From JAKSPM01 sp964450645 (GTDB taxonomy: Bacteria; Bacillota; Clostridia; Oscillospirales; Oscillospiraceae): 40,959 nt of DNA. The stretch lies in assembly GCA_964450645.1 (NCBI GenBank), contig CAYVEB010000015.1:1-40959 (forward strand), written 5' to 3'. Of the stretch, positions 1 to 8,315 are shown in pieces (the first letter of the stretch is position 1; each line of letters opens with the position of its first letter). A program made the position numbers and the translations under genes. The notes under the pieces are model-generated. The model made no database searches. It had not been told where the DNA came from and saw only the letters and a list, made by a program, of their open reading frames with translations.

Positions 1-2
1 TT

Positions 3-50
3 ACTGACTTTGAAGCGGTTCAAGATGAAGAAAGGAAGTTGTACCCATGA
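3..50 (+). CDS. C-terminal end of an upstream gene (partial)
   Basis: The reading frame open from base 3 ends in TGA at 48-50 and would encode the tail TDFEAVQDEERKLYP. The stop overlaps the ATG at 47 in the ATGA arrangement typical of translationally coupled genes, which is the main reason to believe it. The body lies outside the window, so no function can be given. It would belong to the same AT-rich integrated element as the next two genes. Confidence 0.45.
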   Translation, partial: TDFEAVQDEERKLYP

Positions 51-949
51 AAGCTTTAATAAAATATTCTACTACTGTACTTTGGTTAGCCTATTGTATT
101 TGGATTATCTCAAATGTCTCACATTATAGCTTACTGGGTTGTATAATTGTGATTATTATTGCCATTGCGCCATTTGTAGTGTATTTTTTTGTGAAAAAAT
201 TTAAGCATAATCAAAAAACTAAAATAAATATTACCGAACATACATTGTCGCAAGAAGAAAAAATATATCCTTCAAACTCACCACTGGAAACCACCGAATC
301 TATCCAACAGCCAATTACCTATATATTAAATAAAAACGTGATTACTCGTTCTGACGGAAAAACTATTACCGACGAAGAAATTCCGCATTTAATGACAATG
401 GGGTATCGGCAAGCTCTTGAAGCCGATAAATTAAGACCAAGTCTTTCTCCAAAAGATGATGAGCTTGTGTACCAGTTTATGTTAAACCACGGTTCTGAAT
501 CTCAAAAGCGCTGTGATAAATTTGAACACCTCAACAGTTTGGCTTTTAATGAAACAAATATAGACAAGAAAATTGAATTGCTTCGGCAAACGGTTGCTGC
601 ATTTGAAGCCGCTAAGCACTGGCATTACACATATTCGAAAGGTGCAAAACTGTATTTTCAAGTGTTTTGGGAACAATTACATAATTCAAGATGTGCGTGT
701 TTTAGTTGGATTGATTCCGTAAAAGATGAATTGGAGCTCCAGCTTTATAAACGGAATGAAATAATTCCTTGGATTATAGAAAATTCTAAAACAGGATTTC
801 TTCAAACTGCTATTTACAAAGAATTTCTCGACGTTGATAAAAGTGTTTTAAGAAAATCCATTGATGAATTGGCAAACCAATCAATTCTTCTTAAAAATAA
901 AAAAGGCAGTTCATATTTTATAACCTATAATTTAAGTCAAAGTATTTAA
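47..949 (+). CDS. membrane-anchored protein of unknown function with possible C-terminal winged helix
   Basis: The 300-residue product is not recognised. Two hydrophobic stretches at about residues 7-27 and 28-50 should form a membrane hairpin, followed by a basic cluster (KKFKHN). A charged linker to about residue 90 leads to a mostly helical soluble part. The last 65 residues or so (from YKRNEIIPWI) have the helix pattern of a small winged-helix domain; this is inference from pattern only. An AGGAAG site precedes the ATG, which overlaps the stop of the preceding gene. Base and codon use are strongly AT-rich, unlike the GC-rich genes from 2233 on but like the integrase downstream, so this is probably cargo of the element. 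Confidence 0.7.
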   Translation: MKALIKYSTTVLWLAYCIWIISNVSHYSLLGCIIVIIIAIAPFVVYFFVKKFKHNQKTKINITEHTLSQEEKIYPSNSPLETTESIQQPITYILNKNVITRSDGKTITDEEIPHLMTMGYRQALEADKLRPSLSPKDDELVYQFMLNHGSESQKRCDKFEHLNSLAFNETNIDKKIELLRQTVAAFEAAKHWHYTYSKGAKLYFQVFWEQLHNSRCACFSWIDSVKDELELQLYKRNEIIPWIIENSKTGFLQTAIYKEFLDVDKSVLRKSIDELANQSILLKNKKGSSYFITYNLSQSI

Positions 950-959
950 AAATAAAAAA

Positions 960-985
960 TTCCCCGGTGCTGGAACACCGGGGAA
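960..985 (-). terminator. perfect 10-bp hairpin with U-tract only on the minus strand
   Basis: TTCCCCGGTG (960-969) and CACCGGGGAA (976-985) form a perfect stem with a 6-base loop. On the plus strand it is followed by AAGCGACC, so it is a poor terminator there. On the minus strand the hairpin is followed by an almost pure T run (rc of 948-959), a canonical intrinsic terminator. No minus-strand gene lies to its right inside the element, so it may stop antisense or integrase-region transcription. Confidence 0.55.
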
Positions 986-1089
986 AGCGACCTAAAAATC
1001 AAATGGATGAAGTGATTATGATTTTCAGTCAGGTCATTTCTATTGTATCACTCCATCCGTTGAAAATCAAGATAGGAGTGTATATTTTT

Positions 1090-2091
1090 ATGAAATTACC
1101 AAATAAGTATGGAACAGTAACAAAATTATCGGGAAACAGACGTAAGCCTTGGGTTGTAAAGGAAGGTGTTTCAGGACGACAAAAACCCATTGGATATACG
1201 GCGACAAAAGAAGAAGGTTTGATTTTGCTTGCCCAATACAATCATGATCCGTGGGATATTGAAGCAGACAAAATCACGCTCCAAGAATTGTTTGATTTGT
1301 GGGAAGAAAAAAGGGCGGTCAAATTGGGTGCATCAAACCGTGCTTCGCTGAAATCGGCATACAAACATTGTTCAAAATTGGGGAAGCTGAAATATAAGCA
1401 AATCAAATCGTACCAAATGCAAGACTGCATTGACGGCTGTGGGTGCGGGTACTCCACGCAAGGGGCGATCAAAAACCTGTGGGGACATCTTGACCGTTTC
1501 GCCCTTGAACTGGACATAATTTCAAAGTGCTGTTCCGATCTGTTGACTTCCGATCCCATTCCGGAAACGACAAAGCAAATTTTTACGGATGAAGAAGTTA
1601 CTCGGCTGTGGGAAAACCAAAATCAGCCATGGGTGGATTCCGTGCTGTTTTTCCTATACACGGGATTCCGGATTTCGGAAATGATTGATTTGAAAACGGA
1701 AACGGTGAACATAGAAGAATGGACGCTGACCGGGGGAACAAAAACGGAGGCGGGCAAAAATCGTCTGATTCCCGTACATTCAAAAATTCAAAGCATAGTT
1801 CAAAAGCGTTTTGAACAATCAAAAAGCGGTTATCTGTTTGAACACGATGGAAAAAAGCTGAACCAATCCCAATACCGGGAATTTTGGGGTGAAATCATGG
1901 ACAAGTTGGAAATGCACCATACGCCCCATGAATGTCGGCACACGTTTCGATCGCGGCTTGATTCTGCCGGGGCGAACAAGGTTTGCATTGACCGGCTTAT
2001 GGGGCATAAATCAAAGGGCACGGGTGAGCGGGTATATACGCATAAGAATATAGAAGAGCTGCGCTTAAACATTGAACTAATAACAAATTAG
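1090..2091 (+). CDS. tyrosine-type recombinase/integrase
   Basis: Site-specific recombinase that would integrate and excise the mobile element to its left. From the ATG at 1090 the protein has 333 residues. An N-terminal SAM-like DNA-binding part (about 60-150) precedes the catalytic domain. The full catalytic set is visible: Arg194 (TGFRISE), Lys218 (GGTKTEAG), His280 and Arg283 (HECRHTF), His306 (LMGHKSKG) and the nucleophile Tyr316 (ERVYTHK). An upstream ATG at 967 is open, but the start at 1090 has a spaced GATAGGAGTG site and gives the usual N-terminus MKLPNKYGTV. It is AT-rich and is the last gene before the backbone gene ylmH, so it should mark the right end of the element. Confidence 0.92.
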   Translation: MKLPNKYGTVTKLSGNRRKPWVVKEGVSGRQKPIGYTATKEEGLILLAQYNHDPWDIEADKITLQELFDLWEEKRAVKLGASNRASLKSAYKHCSKLGKLKYKQIKSYQMQDCIDGCGCGYSTQGAIKNLWGHLDRFALELDIISKCCSDLLTSDPIPETTKQIFTDEEVTRLWENQNQPWVDSVLFFLYTGFRISEMIDLKTETVNIEEWTLTGGTKTEAGKNRLIPVHSKIQSIVQKRFEQSKSGYLFEHDGKKLNQSQYREFWGEIMDKLEMHHTPHECRHTFRSRLDSAGANKVCIDRLMGHKSKGTGERVYTHKNIEELRLNIELITN

Positions 2092-2102
2092 TAGCAAAAA
2101 AT

Positions 2103-2134
2103 GCGAGAAGCCTTGATTTTTCAAGGCTTCTCGC
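2103..2134 (+). terminator. intrinsic terminator after the integrase
   Basis: GCGAGAAGCCTTG (2103-2115) pairs perfectly with CAAGGCTTCTCGC (2122-2134) around a 6-base loop. The downstream T-tract is weak (TGATTCTGTGTTTATT). It lies 12 bases after the integrase stop. The element/chromosome junction probably lies between here and the ylmH promoter near 2210. Confidence 0.75.
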
Positions 2135-2206
2135 TGATTCTGTGTTTATTGTACCACAAATTCGCTCCCATTCCTAGAAAAATATGCTGCATTTTTTCAG
2201 GAAATA

Positions 2207-2215
2207 TGGTATGAT
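2207..2215 (+). promoter_or_regulatory. probable extended -10 promoter for ylmH
   Basis: TGG followed by TATGAT (2210-2215) is an extended -10 element 18 bases before the ylmH ATG. The matching -35 position (TGCATT, about 2187-2192) is a weak match. It sits just outside the presumed element end. Confidence 0.4.
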
Positions 2216-2232
2216 GGCCTGGAGGTGATCCC

Positions 2233-2982
2233 ATGGAAGCGGAAATTCAGCAACTGAAAAAGCGCTTTGAAGAGCTGTCCGGCCGCTCCTACGCCCGCGG
2301 CTGTTATACCTTTACAGATTTTCTGACTCTCGCCGAGCAAGACGTACTCCTGCGCCTCCGCCTGAGCGGAAGCCCCGCGCGTCTGACCGGCGGCTACGAC
2401 GGCGCGGAGCGAAAGGTGGCGGTATTTGGCAGCGTTGACCTGTGCGGCTACGAAGCACAGCCCCCGATTGTATGCCTCGCCATCGAGCCGGTGGCGCAAA
2501 AATTTTCCGATCAGCTGTCCCACCGGGATTTTCTCGGTTCTCTTATGGCGCTGGGAATCCGGCGTCAGCTTTTGGGCGACATCCTAATCCGCGACAATTG
2601 CGGGTATGCGTTCTGTCTGGATAGCATCTGCGGCTATATCCTCCAGCAATTGACCCAAGTGCGCCATACCACCGTCCGCTGCCGGCGCACCGATCCGCCC
2701 GAAATTTGCTTAACGCCGCCGCCGCAGAGCGCGGTAAATGTCGCGTCCGAGCGTTTGGACGCCCTGATCGCGGCGGTCTACCGCCTGTCCAGAGGTGACA
2801 GCCAGCGGTATTTTGAGCAGGAAAAGGTGTTCGTCAACAGCCGCCTGACCCTCAGCCCCTCCGTATCGGTCAAGCCGGGCGATTTGATCTCCGTCCGGGG
2901 TTTGGGCCGTTTTCTCTACGACGGCGTCGGCCAGCAGACCCGGAAAGGCCGCCTGCGGGTATTCGTGCGAGTCTATTCCTGA
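2233..2982 (+). CDS. ylmH: YlmH family S4-domain RNA-binding protein
   Basis: This 249-residue protein matches the YlmH family in length (about 257 in Bacillus) and order: an N-terminal RRM-like half containing the GDI.I..........LDSI.GYI.QQL motif region (residues 115-140), then a C-terminal S4 RNA-binding domain from about residue 183 with the signature VFVNSR and a GD.ISVRG.GRF strand. YlmH homologues associate with ribosomes and have been linked to rescue of stalled nascent chains. GGAGGTGATCCC precedes the ATG. In many Firmicutes the gene sits in the ftsZ-divIVA region. Here it stands alone between an integrated element and convergent prfC. Confidence 0.88.
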   Translation: MEAEIQQLKKRFEELSGRSYARGCYTFTDFLTLAEQDVLLRLRLSGSPARLTGGYDGAERKVAVFGSVDLCGYEAQPPIVCLAIEPVAQKFSDQLSHRDFLGSLMALGIRRQLLGDILIRDNCGYAFCLDSICGYILQQLTQVRHTTVRCRRTDPPEICLTPPPQSAVNVASERLDALIAAVYRLSRGDSQRYFEQEKVFVNSRLTLSPSVSVKPGDLISVRGLGRFLYDGVGQQTRKGRLRVFVRVYS

Positions 2983-3035
2983 TAAACTTTTGGGAAATCA
3001 CGGGTCTTGTAAAATACAGCGCCGATTGGATAACG

Positions 3036-3064
3036 CCGGCCACGGAACAAGCTTCCGTGGCCGG
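3036..3064. terminator. hairpin between convergent ylmH and prfC
   Basis: CCGGCCACGGAA (3036-3047) pairs perfectly with TTCCGTGGCCGG (3053-3064) over a 5-base loop. T-tracts are weak on both sides. Its place between two convergent genes suggests a shared bidirectional terminator. Confidence 0.65.
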
Positions 3065-3076
3065 TTCAAATATTGA

Positions 3077-4657
3077 TCAATTGGCCGTCTCGGATAACTC
3101 CAGGCCGGGATTCTTGCGAATAATAAAATCAATCGCCCAATAGGAGGAGAAGACCAACAGGTTCCGCCCGCGATAGTCCTCCAACAGTTCCGCGTCCGAG
3201 GACAGATAAAGCTCTTTCAAGTCCGAAACAGGCGCTTTTGTGATAAACCGCAGCTCCTCATAGGGCAGCATCTCCATGCGCAGTTCCACGCCGTATTCAT
3301 TGCGCATCCGGTACTGGAACACGTCAAACTGCAGCGTGCCCACCACGCCGACGATCACCTCTTCCATGCCGGTGTTGGGTACCTTGAAGATCTGGATCGC
3401 GCCCTCTTGGGCGATCTGCTCTGTCCCTTTGATAAACTGCTTGCGCTTCATCGTGTCCTTGGGAGAAACCCGGCAGAAATGCTCCGGCGCAAACGTGGGA
3501 ATTCCGGCAAACTGAAACTTCTTCCCCGGAACCGTCACCGTATCGCCAATGGAAAAAATCCCCGGATCGAACACGCCGATGATGTCGCCCGCGTAAGCTT
3601 CGTCCACGATTTCCCGCTCCTGCGCCATCAGTTGCTGCGGCTGAGAAAGGCGCATTTTTTTGTTGCCCTGGACGTGATAGACCTCCTGCTCGCGTTCAAA
3701 TTTTCCGGAGCATATCCGCAGAAAAGCCAGGCGGTCGCGATGCGCCTTGTTCATATTGGCCTGGATCTTAAACACAAAGGCGGAAAAGAACGGGTCAAAG
3801 CTGTCAATCATGCCGCAGTCCGCCTGGCGCGGCAGCGGCGCGGTGGTGATGCGCAGGAATTCCTCCAAAAACGGCTCCACGCCAAAGTTGGTCAGCGCCG
3901 AGCCAAAGAACACCGGCGAAAGCCGCCCCGCCCGCACTTCTTCCAATTCAAATTCGCGGCCAGCGCCCAGCAGCTCCACATCGTCGATCAGCTGCGCGCG
4001 GCGGCGCTCGCCCAAAAAACCGGTGACGGCCTCATCATACAGATCCACCTCCACGCTGTCGGCGCGGTTTTTCCCCGAATTGCCGGAGAAAAAGATCAGC
4101 CGGCTCTTCTGGCGATCATAGATCCCCTGAAACTCTTTGCCCGAGCCGATCGGCCAGTTCATGGCGTACGTTTCAATGCCAAGCTCCTTTTCCAGCTCGT
4201 CCAGCAGATCAAACGGATCTTTTGCCTCCCGGTCCATCTTGTTAATAAATGTGAAAATGGGAATATGCCGCATGGCGCAAACCTTGAACAGCTTCCTGGT
4301 CTGCGCCTCCACGCCCTTGCTCCCGTCGATTACCATCACCGCGGAGTCCGCCGCCATCAGCGTGCGGTAGGTGTCCTCGGAAAAGTCCTGGTGCCCCGGC
4401 GTGTCCAAAATGTTGATGCAATAGCCGTCATACTGAAACTGCATTACCGACGACGTGACCGAAATGCCGCGCTGCTTTTCAATCTCCATCCAGTCCGACA
4501 CGGCGGCCCGGCGGTTCTTCTTTGCCTTGACCGCGCCGGCCTGGGCGATCGCCCCGCCGTACAGCAGAAATTTTTCCGTCAAAGTCGTCTTCCCGGCGTC
4601 GGGGTGGGAGATGATGGCAAAAGTTCTGCGCCGGCGAATCTCTTCTTCAAAACTCAT
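3077..4657 (-). CDS. prfC: peptide chain release factor 3
   Basis: RF3 is a translational GTPase that removes RF1/RF2 from the ribosome after peptide release. The 526-residue product has the G-domain motifs HPDAGKTT (G1), RGISVTSS (G2), DTPGHQDFSEDTYRTL (G3, the SEDTYRTL run is RF3-specific rather than EF-G) and NKMDRE (G4), then the beta-barrel and C-terminal RF3 domains; length is normal. An ATG three codons upstream (4666) is open, but the GGAGG of the ribosome-binding site abuts it directly. The ATG at 4657 is 9 bases from GGAGG and is preferred. A promoter lies at 4845-4873. Confidence 0.95.
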   Translation of the reverse strand: MSFEEEIRRRRTFAIISHPDAGKTTLTEKFLLYGGAIAQAGAVKAKKNRRAAVSDWMEIEKQRGISVTSSVMQFQYDGYCINILDTPGHQDFSEDTYRTLMAADSAVMVIDGSKGVEAQTRKLFKVCAMRHIPIFTFINKMDREAKDPFDLLDELEKELGIETYAMNWPIGSGKEFQGIYDRQKSRLIFFSGNSGKNRADSVEVDLYDEAVTGFLGERRRAQLIDDVELLGAGREFELEEVRAGRLSPVFFGSALTNFGVEPFLEEFLRITTAPLPRQADCGMIDSFDPFFSAFVFKIQANMNKAHRDRLAFLRICSGKFEREQEVYHVQGNKKMRLSQPQQLMAQEREIVDEAYAGDIIGVFDPGIFSIGDTVTVPGKKFQFAGIPTFAPEHFCRVSPKDTMKRKQFIKGTEQIAQEGAIQIFKVPNTGMEEVIVGVVGTLQFDVFQYRMRNEYGVELRMEMLPYEELRFITKAPVSDLKELYLSSDAELLEDYRGRNLLVFSSYWAIDFIIRKNPGLELSETAN

Positions 4658-4739
4658 GGGAGTCATCCTCCGAATATCTGATACTATGATCCAATAAAGA
4701 AGACATTTTTATTGAATCATGCCGTACGAACGCGCGGCG

Positions 4740-4765
4740 CTTTTCAGCGGCAAGCCGCTGAGAAG
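4740..4765 (-). promoter_or_regulatory. hairpin in the prfC leader
   Basis: The prfC promoter lies about 190 bases before the start codon, leaving a long leader. In it CAGCGG and CCGCTG form a stem closed by a 4-base loop and extended by CTTCTC/GAAAAG-type pairs. No T-run follows, so this is not a clear attenuator; its role is unknown. Confidence 0.35.
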
Positions 4766-4844
4766 ACGTCTCATGCGAAAATTCCATAAAAAGTATTCTT
4801 TTTCAAAGTCTATTTTTTATGAAATTTTAGTTTGAATCCTGGCT

Positions 4845-4873
4845 ATTCTATCATAGTTTCCCAACAAATGCAA
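4845..4873 (-). promoter_or_regulatory. promoter for prfC
   Basis: On the minus strand TTGCAT (4868-4873) and TAGAAT (4845-4850) are separated by 17 bases. This fits a housekeeping sigma factor promoter and points toward prfC. Confidence 0.65.
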
Positions 4874-4890
4874 GTCCTATCAATTCTGCC

Positions 4891-4932
4891 CAAAAAACAG
4901 CCGCCGCAGGCGGTTTCAACCTACGACGGCTG
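4891..4932 (-). terminator. intrinsic terminator after the TSCPD gene
   Basis: On the minus strand a 13-bp stem (CAGCCGTCGTAGG with CCTGCGGCGGCTG, including G-U pairs; outer ends 4932 and 4898) is followed at once by TTTTTT (4892-4897). It lies just beyond the stop of the gene ending at 4955. Confidence 0.85.
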
Positions 4933-4954
4933 CATTTGCACAATTCCAAACGCT

Positions 4955-5206
4955 TTATTGGGCCGCTTTCGCCGCTTCCAGCGCGCGTGCCAGCTGATCC
5001 GGGCAGGAAGTGGGCCGCATCCCGCAGCGAATGCCCTTCATCCGGGAGATCGCCTCGTCGACGTCCATCCCCTCGACCAGCCGGGAAACGCCCTGCGTGT
5101 TGCCGTTGCAGCCGCCAATAAATTGTACGTTATGGACTTTTCCGTCCACCAGTTCCAGCAAAATCGCGCTGGAGCAGGTTCCGTGTGTTTGATACTGATA
5201 TACCAT
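4955..5206 (-). CDS. TSCPD domain protein, TIGR03905 family
   Basis: The 83-residue product fits the small TIGR03905 family: a free-standing TSCPD domain like the C-terminal tail of some vitamin B12-dependent ribonucleotide reductases. Seen: the opening MVYQYQTHGTCSS, the GGCNGNTQGVSRLVEGM core and the closing CGMRPTSCPDQLA..L with the family's cysteines (CG....SCPD). The function of the free-standing form is not established. The frame is open further upstream to 5335, but the ATG at 5206 has AAGGAGTG correctly spaced and gives the typical N-terminus. A strong terminator follows. Confidence 0.85.
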   Translation of the reverse strand: MVYQYQTHGTCSSAILLELVDGKVHNVQFIGGCNGNTQGVSRLVEGMDVDEAISRMKGIRCGMRPTSCPDQLARALEAAKAAQ

Positions 5207-5318
5207 AAAAAACACTCCTTTTGTATTTTTATCGCATAATCCAGTCGGGATCAAAAAGGCATCTTCACGCGCTTGCCCCGATTCCCTTCGCCAAGCGCCG
5301 AAATTGCATTGTGCCGCT

Positions 5319-5786
5319 TCAAGTGATCTCCGCAAAATCCATCCGGCAATACGCGGCTAAATCCTGTGGGGCCAGAATCATCTGCTGCCCCCGCCGCCCG
5401 GCGGACACGGCGATCCGCGCAAATTGGCGGGCGGATTCATCCAGATAGGTGGGATACCGCTTTTTCATGCCTACAGGGCTGCACCCGCCGCGCAGATACC
5501 CCGTGAGCGGCAGCAGTTCCTTCACCGCAACCATCTCCACCTTTTTATGGCCGGAAACCTTGGCCGCCTTTTTCAAATCCAGTTCCCCGCTGACCGGCAC
5601 ACAAAATACCAAAATCTCCCGGCCGTCTCCCCGTGCCACCAGCGTTTTGAACACCTGCCTCGGCTGCAGACCGATTGCCTCGGCCGCGTGCAGGCCGCTC
5701 AGATCCTGTTCGTCATAGGCGTATTCCGCCGTTTGGAAAGCGATCCGCGCTTTGGTAAGCAGCCGCATTGCGTTGGTTGTTATCAT
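5319..5786 (-). CDS. ybaK: Cys-tRNA(Pro)/Cys-tRNA(Cys) deacylase YbaK
   Basis: YbaK hydrolyses Cys-tRNA(Pro) formed when prolyl-tRNA synthetase mischarges cysteine, acting in trans in the cytoplasm. The 155-residue product spans a complete YbaK/EbsC domain: the QVFKTLVARG strand with the family lysine, LDLKKAAKVSGHKKVEMV, and the GYLRGGCSPVGMKKRYPTY substrate-pocket segment ending in AGRRGQQMILAP. The first ATG follows GGTGA at a short distance and about 15 bases after the -10 box; a second ATG six codons in is possible. It is separated from the TSCPD gene by 112 bases and may be co-transcribed with it. Confidence 0.92.
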   Translation of the reverse strand: MITTNAMRLLTKARIAFQTAEYAYDEQDLSGLHAAEAIGLQPRQVFKTLVARGDGREILVFCVPVSGELDLKKAAKVSGHKKVEMVAVKELLPLTGYLRGGCSPVGMKKRYPTYLDESARQFARIAVSAGRRGQQMILAPQDLAAYCRMDFAEIT

Positions 5787-5801
5787 ACAATCACCGTGTA
5801 T

Positions 5802-5830
5802 ATTATATCAGTTTCTCAAAAGAAATGCAA
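5802..5830 (-). promoter_or_regulatory. promoter for ybaK
   Basis: Minus-strand TTGCAT (5825-5830), 17 bases, perfect TATAAT (5802-5807). It directs transcription into ybaK and possibly the TSCPD gene. Confidence 0.8.
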
Positions 5831-5895
5831 GCGCTGTATGAAATTTGTCAGATCGGGTACAATAGGATGAAAACTGGGATTCAGGAGGAAGCGCC

Positions 5896-6615
5896 ATGGA
5901 TGCAAACGAGCAGATCGAGCAAGAACGCGAACAGCTGGTGGAGCTGGGAACGGCTCTGACCAAATCCAAGAAAGGGGCTATCTATACCCTGACGATTATC
6001 GGACAGGTGGAAGGCCATCAGGTGCAACCGGAGACCGTCAAAACGACCAAGTATGAGCATGTCCTGCCCCTGCTCGCCAACATTGAGGAGAGCGACGAAA
6101 TTGACGGGATGCTTCTGCTGCTCAACACCGTGGGCGGTGACATTGAAGCGGGCCTCGCCATCGCTGAACAGATCGCCGGGATGCGCAAACCGACGGTCTC
6201 GCTGGTACTTGGCGGCGGGCACTCCATTGGCGTGCCGCTGGCGGTTTCAGCGAAGAAATCTCTGATCGCTCCCACCGCGTCGATGATGATCCACCCGGTA
6301 AGAATTTCTGGGATGGTTGTCAACGCGCCGTCTTCCTTCCGCTATATGAACCGCATCCAGGAACAGATCGTAGACTTTGTGACGAAGAATTCCAAAATTC
6401 AGCGCGAAGACTTTCTTCGCTACATGATGGATACCGACGAGCTGGCCACCGATGTTGGCTCGGTACTCTACGGCAAAGACGCGGTACAATGCGGCCTAAT
6501 CGACCGGGTCGGCGGCCTGAGCGACGCGCTGGAGATGCTCCACCGGATGATCAACACGGAAAAGCGCCGGGCAGAAAAACGCCGGCAGCAAAAAAACGAG
6601 TACCGGGTAAATTGA
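5896..6615 (+). CDS. tepA: ClpP-fold serine protease, TepA/YmfB type
   Basis: A 239-residue protein of the ClpP/crotonase fold most like Bacillus TepA (translocation-enhancing protein), a cytoplasmic peptidase. Visible motifs: LLNTVGGDIEAGLAIAEQI, the nucleophile Ser110 in GGGHSIG, and His133 in MMIHPV. The C-terminal tail is basic and polar (EKRRAEKRRQQKNEY), as in this subgroup. AGGAGGA lies 7 bases before the ATG. In many Clostridia and Bacilli this gene precedes ftsK/spoIIIE; here an ABC importer with its own promoter follows instead. Its exact substrates are unknown. Confidence 0.85.
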   Translation: MDANEQIEQEREQLVELGTALTKSKKGAIYTLTIIGQVEGHQVQPETVKTTKYEHVLPLLANIEESDEIDGMLLLLNTVGGDIEAGLAIAEQIAGMRKPTVSLVLGGGHSIGVPLAVSAKKSLIAPTASMMIHPVRISGMVVNAPSSFRYMNRIQEQIVDFVTKNSKIQREDFLRYMMDTDELATDVGSVLYGKDAVQCGLIDRVGGLSDALEMLHRMINTEKRRAEKRRQQKNEYRVN

Positions 6616-6653
6616 GCGCACAAAACGGTCCGCAAAATCCACAAAAGTTTCGC

Positions 6654-6682
6654 TTGCAATTTGGATAGAAATGGAATACAAT
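6654..6682 (+). promoter_or_regulatory. promoter of the ABC importer operon
   Basis: TTGCAA (6654-6659), 17 bases, TACAAT (6677-6682), 76 bases before the binding-protein ATG. It lies in the only sizeable gap upstream of the five genes, so it probably drives the whole operon. Confidence 0.75.
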
Positions 6683-6758
6683 AGTCACGCAATTTAATAA
6701 TGGGAGAAGAAGTTATTTTGTTGTAACGTCGCGCACCGCGGCGGGAGGAGAATCCGCA

Positions 6759-8294
6759 ATGAAAAAAACCATTCTTGCAGTTTTCCTGGCGACGGCTGTT
6801 CTGACGTGTTCACTCTGCGGCTGCGGAGGAACAACGAACCAGGCGCCGTCTGCCAGCGACGAAACTACCCCTTCTTCCGGGCATGCCAATGAAATCACTG
6901 TTGGCATCGCCCAGGACCTAGACAGCAGTCTTGACCCGTATTTAACAGCGGCAGCAGGAACTCGTGAGGTCATGTTCAACGTCTTTGAAGGGCTTGTCAA
7001 GCCCGATTCGGACGGGAATTACGTTTGTGCGGTGGCATCGGATTACACGGTGTCGCCGGATCTGCTAACCTATACCTTCACGCTGCGTGACGGCGTGGTA
7101 TTCCACAATGGCAGTCCCTGTACCGCAGACGATGTACTCTATTCCTTTGAAACCTGCGCCGCTACCTCGGTGGATGCCACCTTGGTAGAGGCGCTTTCTG
7201 CTGTGTCCGCCGCCGCCGAGGGGAACAAAATCGTGCTGACGCTCGGCGTCCCGAATCCCGATTTCATCAGCTACGTATCCAATGTCAGCATTGTCCCAAA
7301 GGACTATGACCAGCAGGATACGCAGCCGGTGGGTACCGGCCCGTTCCGCTTTGTCTCCCGGAGCGTGCAGGAGAACATCATTCTGGAGCGGAACGAGGCG
7401 TATTACGGGAAGCCTGCCAATCTGGAACGGGTGACCTACCGCGTCTATGAGGACAGCAACGCCCTGTTCACGGCGCTGGACAGCGGCTCGTTGGACATAG
7501 TCGCCCATCTGACCATCGATCAAGTCAATAACCTGAGTAATGGCTACACAATTTTGGAGGGCACGATGAACCTTGTGCAGGCGCTGTACCTCAATCACGC
7601 GTATGCGCCACTGGCCAACGAACAGGTCCGGCAGGCTCTGTGCTATGCGGTGGATGTGGACGCCATGCTGGCGTTGACAGCCGAGGGCCATGGCGCCAAG
7701 CTCGGTTCTTCCATGTATCCGGCTTTCCGGAAGTATTTTGACCCTGCTCTGGCGGACGCCTATCCCTACAACCCGGAGCTTGCCAAGCAGCTCCTTTCCA
7801 ACGCCGGCTATCCCGACGGCTTCCCCCTGGTCATCACAGTCCCCAGCAACTATCAGCCCCACGTCAACACCGCCACGGTTATCGCTGAGCAGCTATCCCA
7901 GGTGGGGATCCAGGCCGAGATCCAGCTGGTGGATTGGAATGCTTGGGTTGAGGACGCCTACAACCACCGCAATTTCCAGGCGACCGTCGTCGGCTTCGAC
8001 ACGCACACCCTCACGGCCAGCGGTCTGCTCGCCCGATGGGTCAGCAGCAGCGAGAAAAATCTGAGCAATTTTCAAAGCGACGCCTATGACGAGACATATG
8101 CCGCCGCCCAGGCGACCGCGGACGATGCCGAGCAGACGGCTCTGTACAAGCAATGCCTGCAAATCCTGAGCGACACCGCCGCCAACGTCTACTTGCAGGA
8201 TCTGGCTGACTTTGTCGCCATCAACCCCGCACTGGAGGGCTACGTGTTCTATCCCCTATATGTGATGGACATGTCCACGATTTCTCTAAAATAA
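6759..8294 (+). CDS. ABC transporter substrate-binding lipoprotein, peptide/nickel class
   Basis: Extracytoplasmic solute-binding protein of family 5 (DppA/OppA/NikA type), 511 residues, normal length. The N-terminus is a lipoprotein signal (MKKTILAVFLATAVL) with lipobox LCGC and probable lipidated Cys22, then a Gly/Ser/Thr-rich tether. Family features are present: the lobe I stretch ending FNVFEGLVKPD, LRDGVVFHNGSPCTADDVLYSFE, and VGTGPFRF. It heads a complete operon with two permeases and two ATPases. Family 5 proteins bind peptides, nickel complexes, opines or sugars, and the sequence alone does not decide which. GGGAGGAG precedes the start. Confidence 0.93.
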   Translation: MKKTILAVFLATAVLTCSLCGCGGTTNQAPSASDETTPSSGHANEITVGIAQDLDSSLDPYLTAAAGTREVMFNVFEGLVKPDSDGNYVCAVASDYTVSPDLLTYTFTLRDGVVFHNGSPCTADDVLYSFETCAATSVDATLVEALSAVSAAAEGNKIVLTLGVPNPDFISYVSNVSIVPKDYDQQDTQPVGTGPFRFVSRSVQENIILERNEAYYGKPANLERVTYRVYEDSNALFTALDSGSLDIVAHLTIDQVNNLSNGYTILEGTMNLVQALYLNHAYAPLANEQVRQALCYAVDVDAMLALTAEGHGAKLGSSMYPAFRKYFDPALADAYPYNPELAKQLLSNAGYPDGFPLVITVPSNYQPHVNTATVIAEQLSQVGIQAEIQLVDWNAWVEDAYNHRNFQATVVGFDTHTLTASGLLARWVSSSEKNLSNFQSDAYDETYAAAQATADDAEQTALYKQCLQILSDTAANVYLQDLADFVAINPALEGYVFYPLYVMDMSTISLK

Positions 8295-8315
8295 CACCGA
8301 AAGGAGGGCCAGAAT

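Noticed and set aside
3407..4681. 424-codon plus-strand frame opposite prfC
   Set aside because: It is rich in His, Arg, Leu and Ala with no motif, and lies entirely antisense to a gene with all RF3 signatures. It is a by-product of GC-rich codon use.
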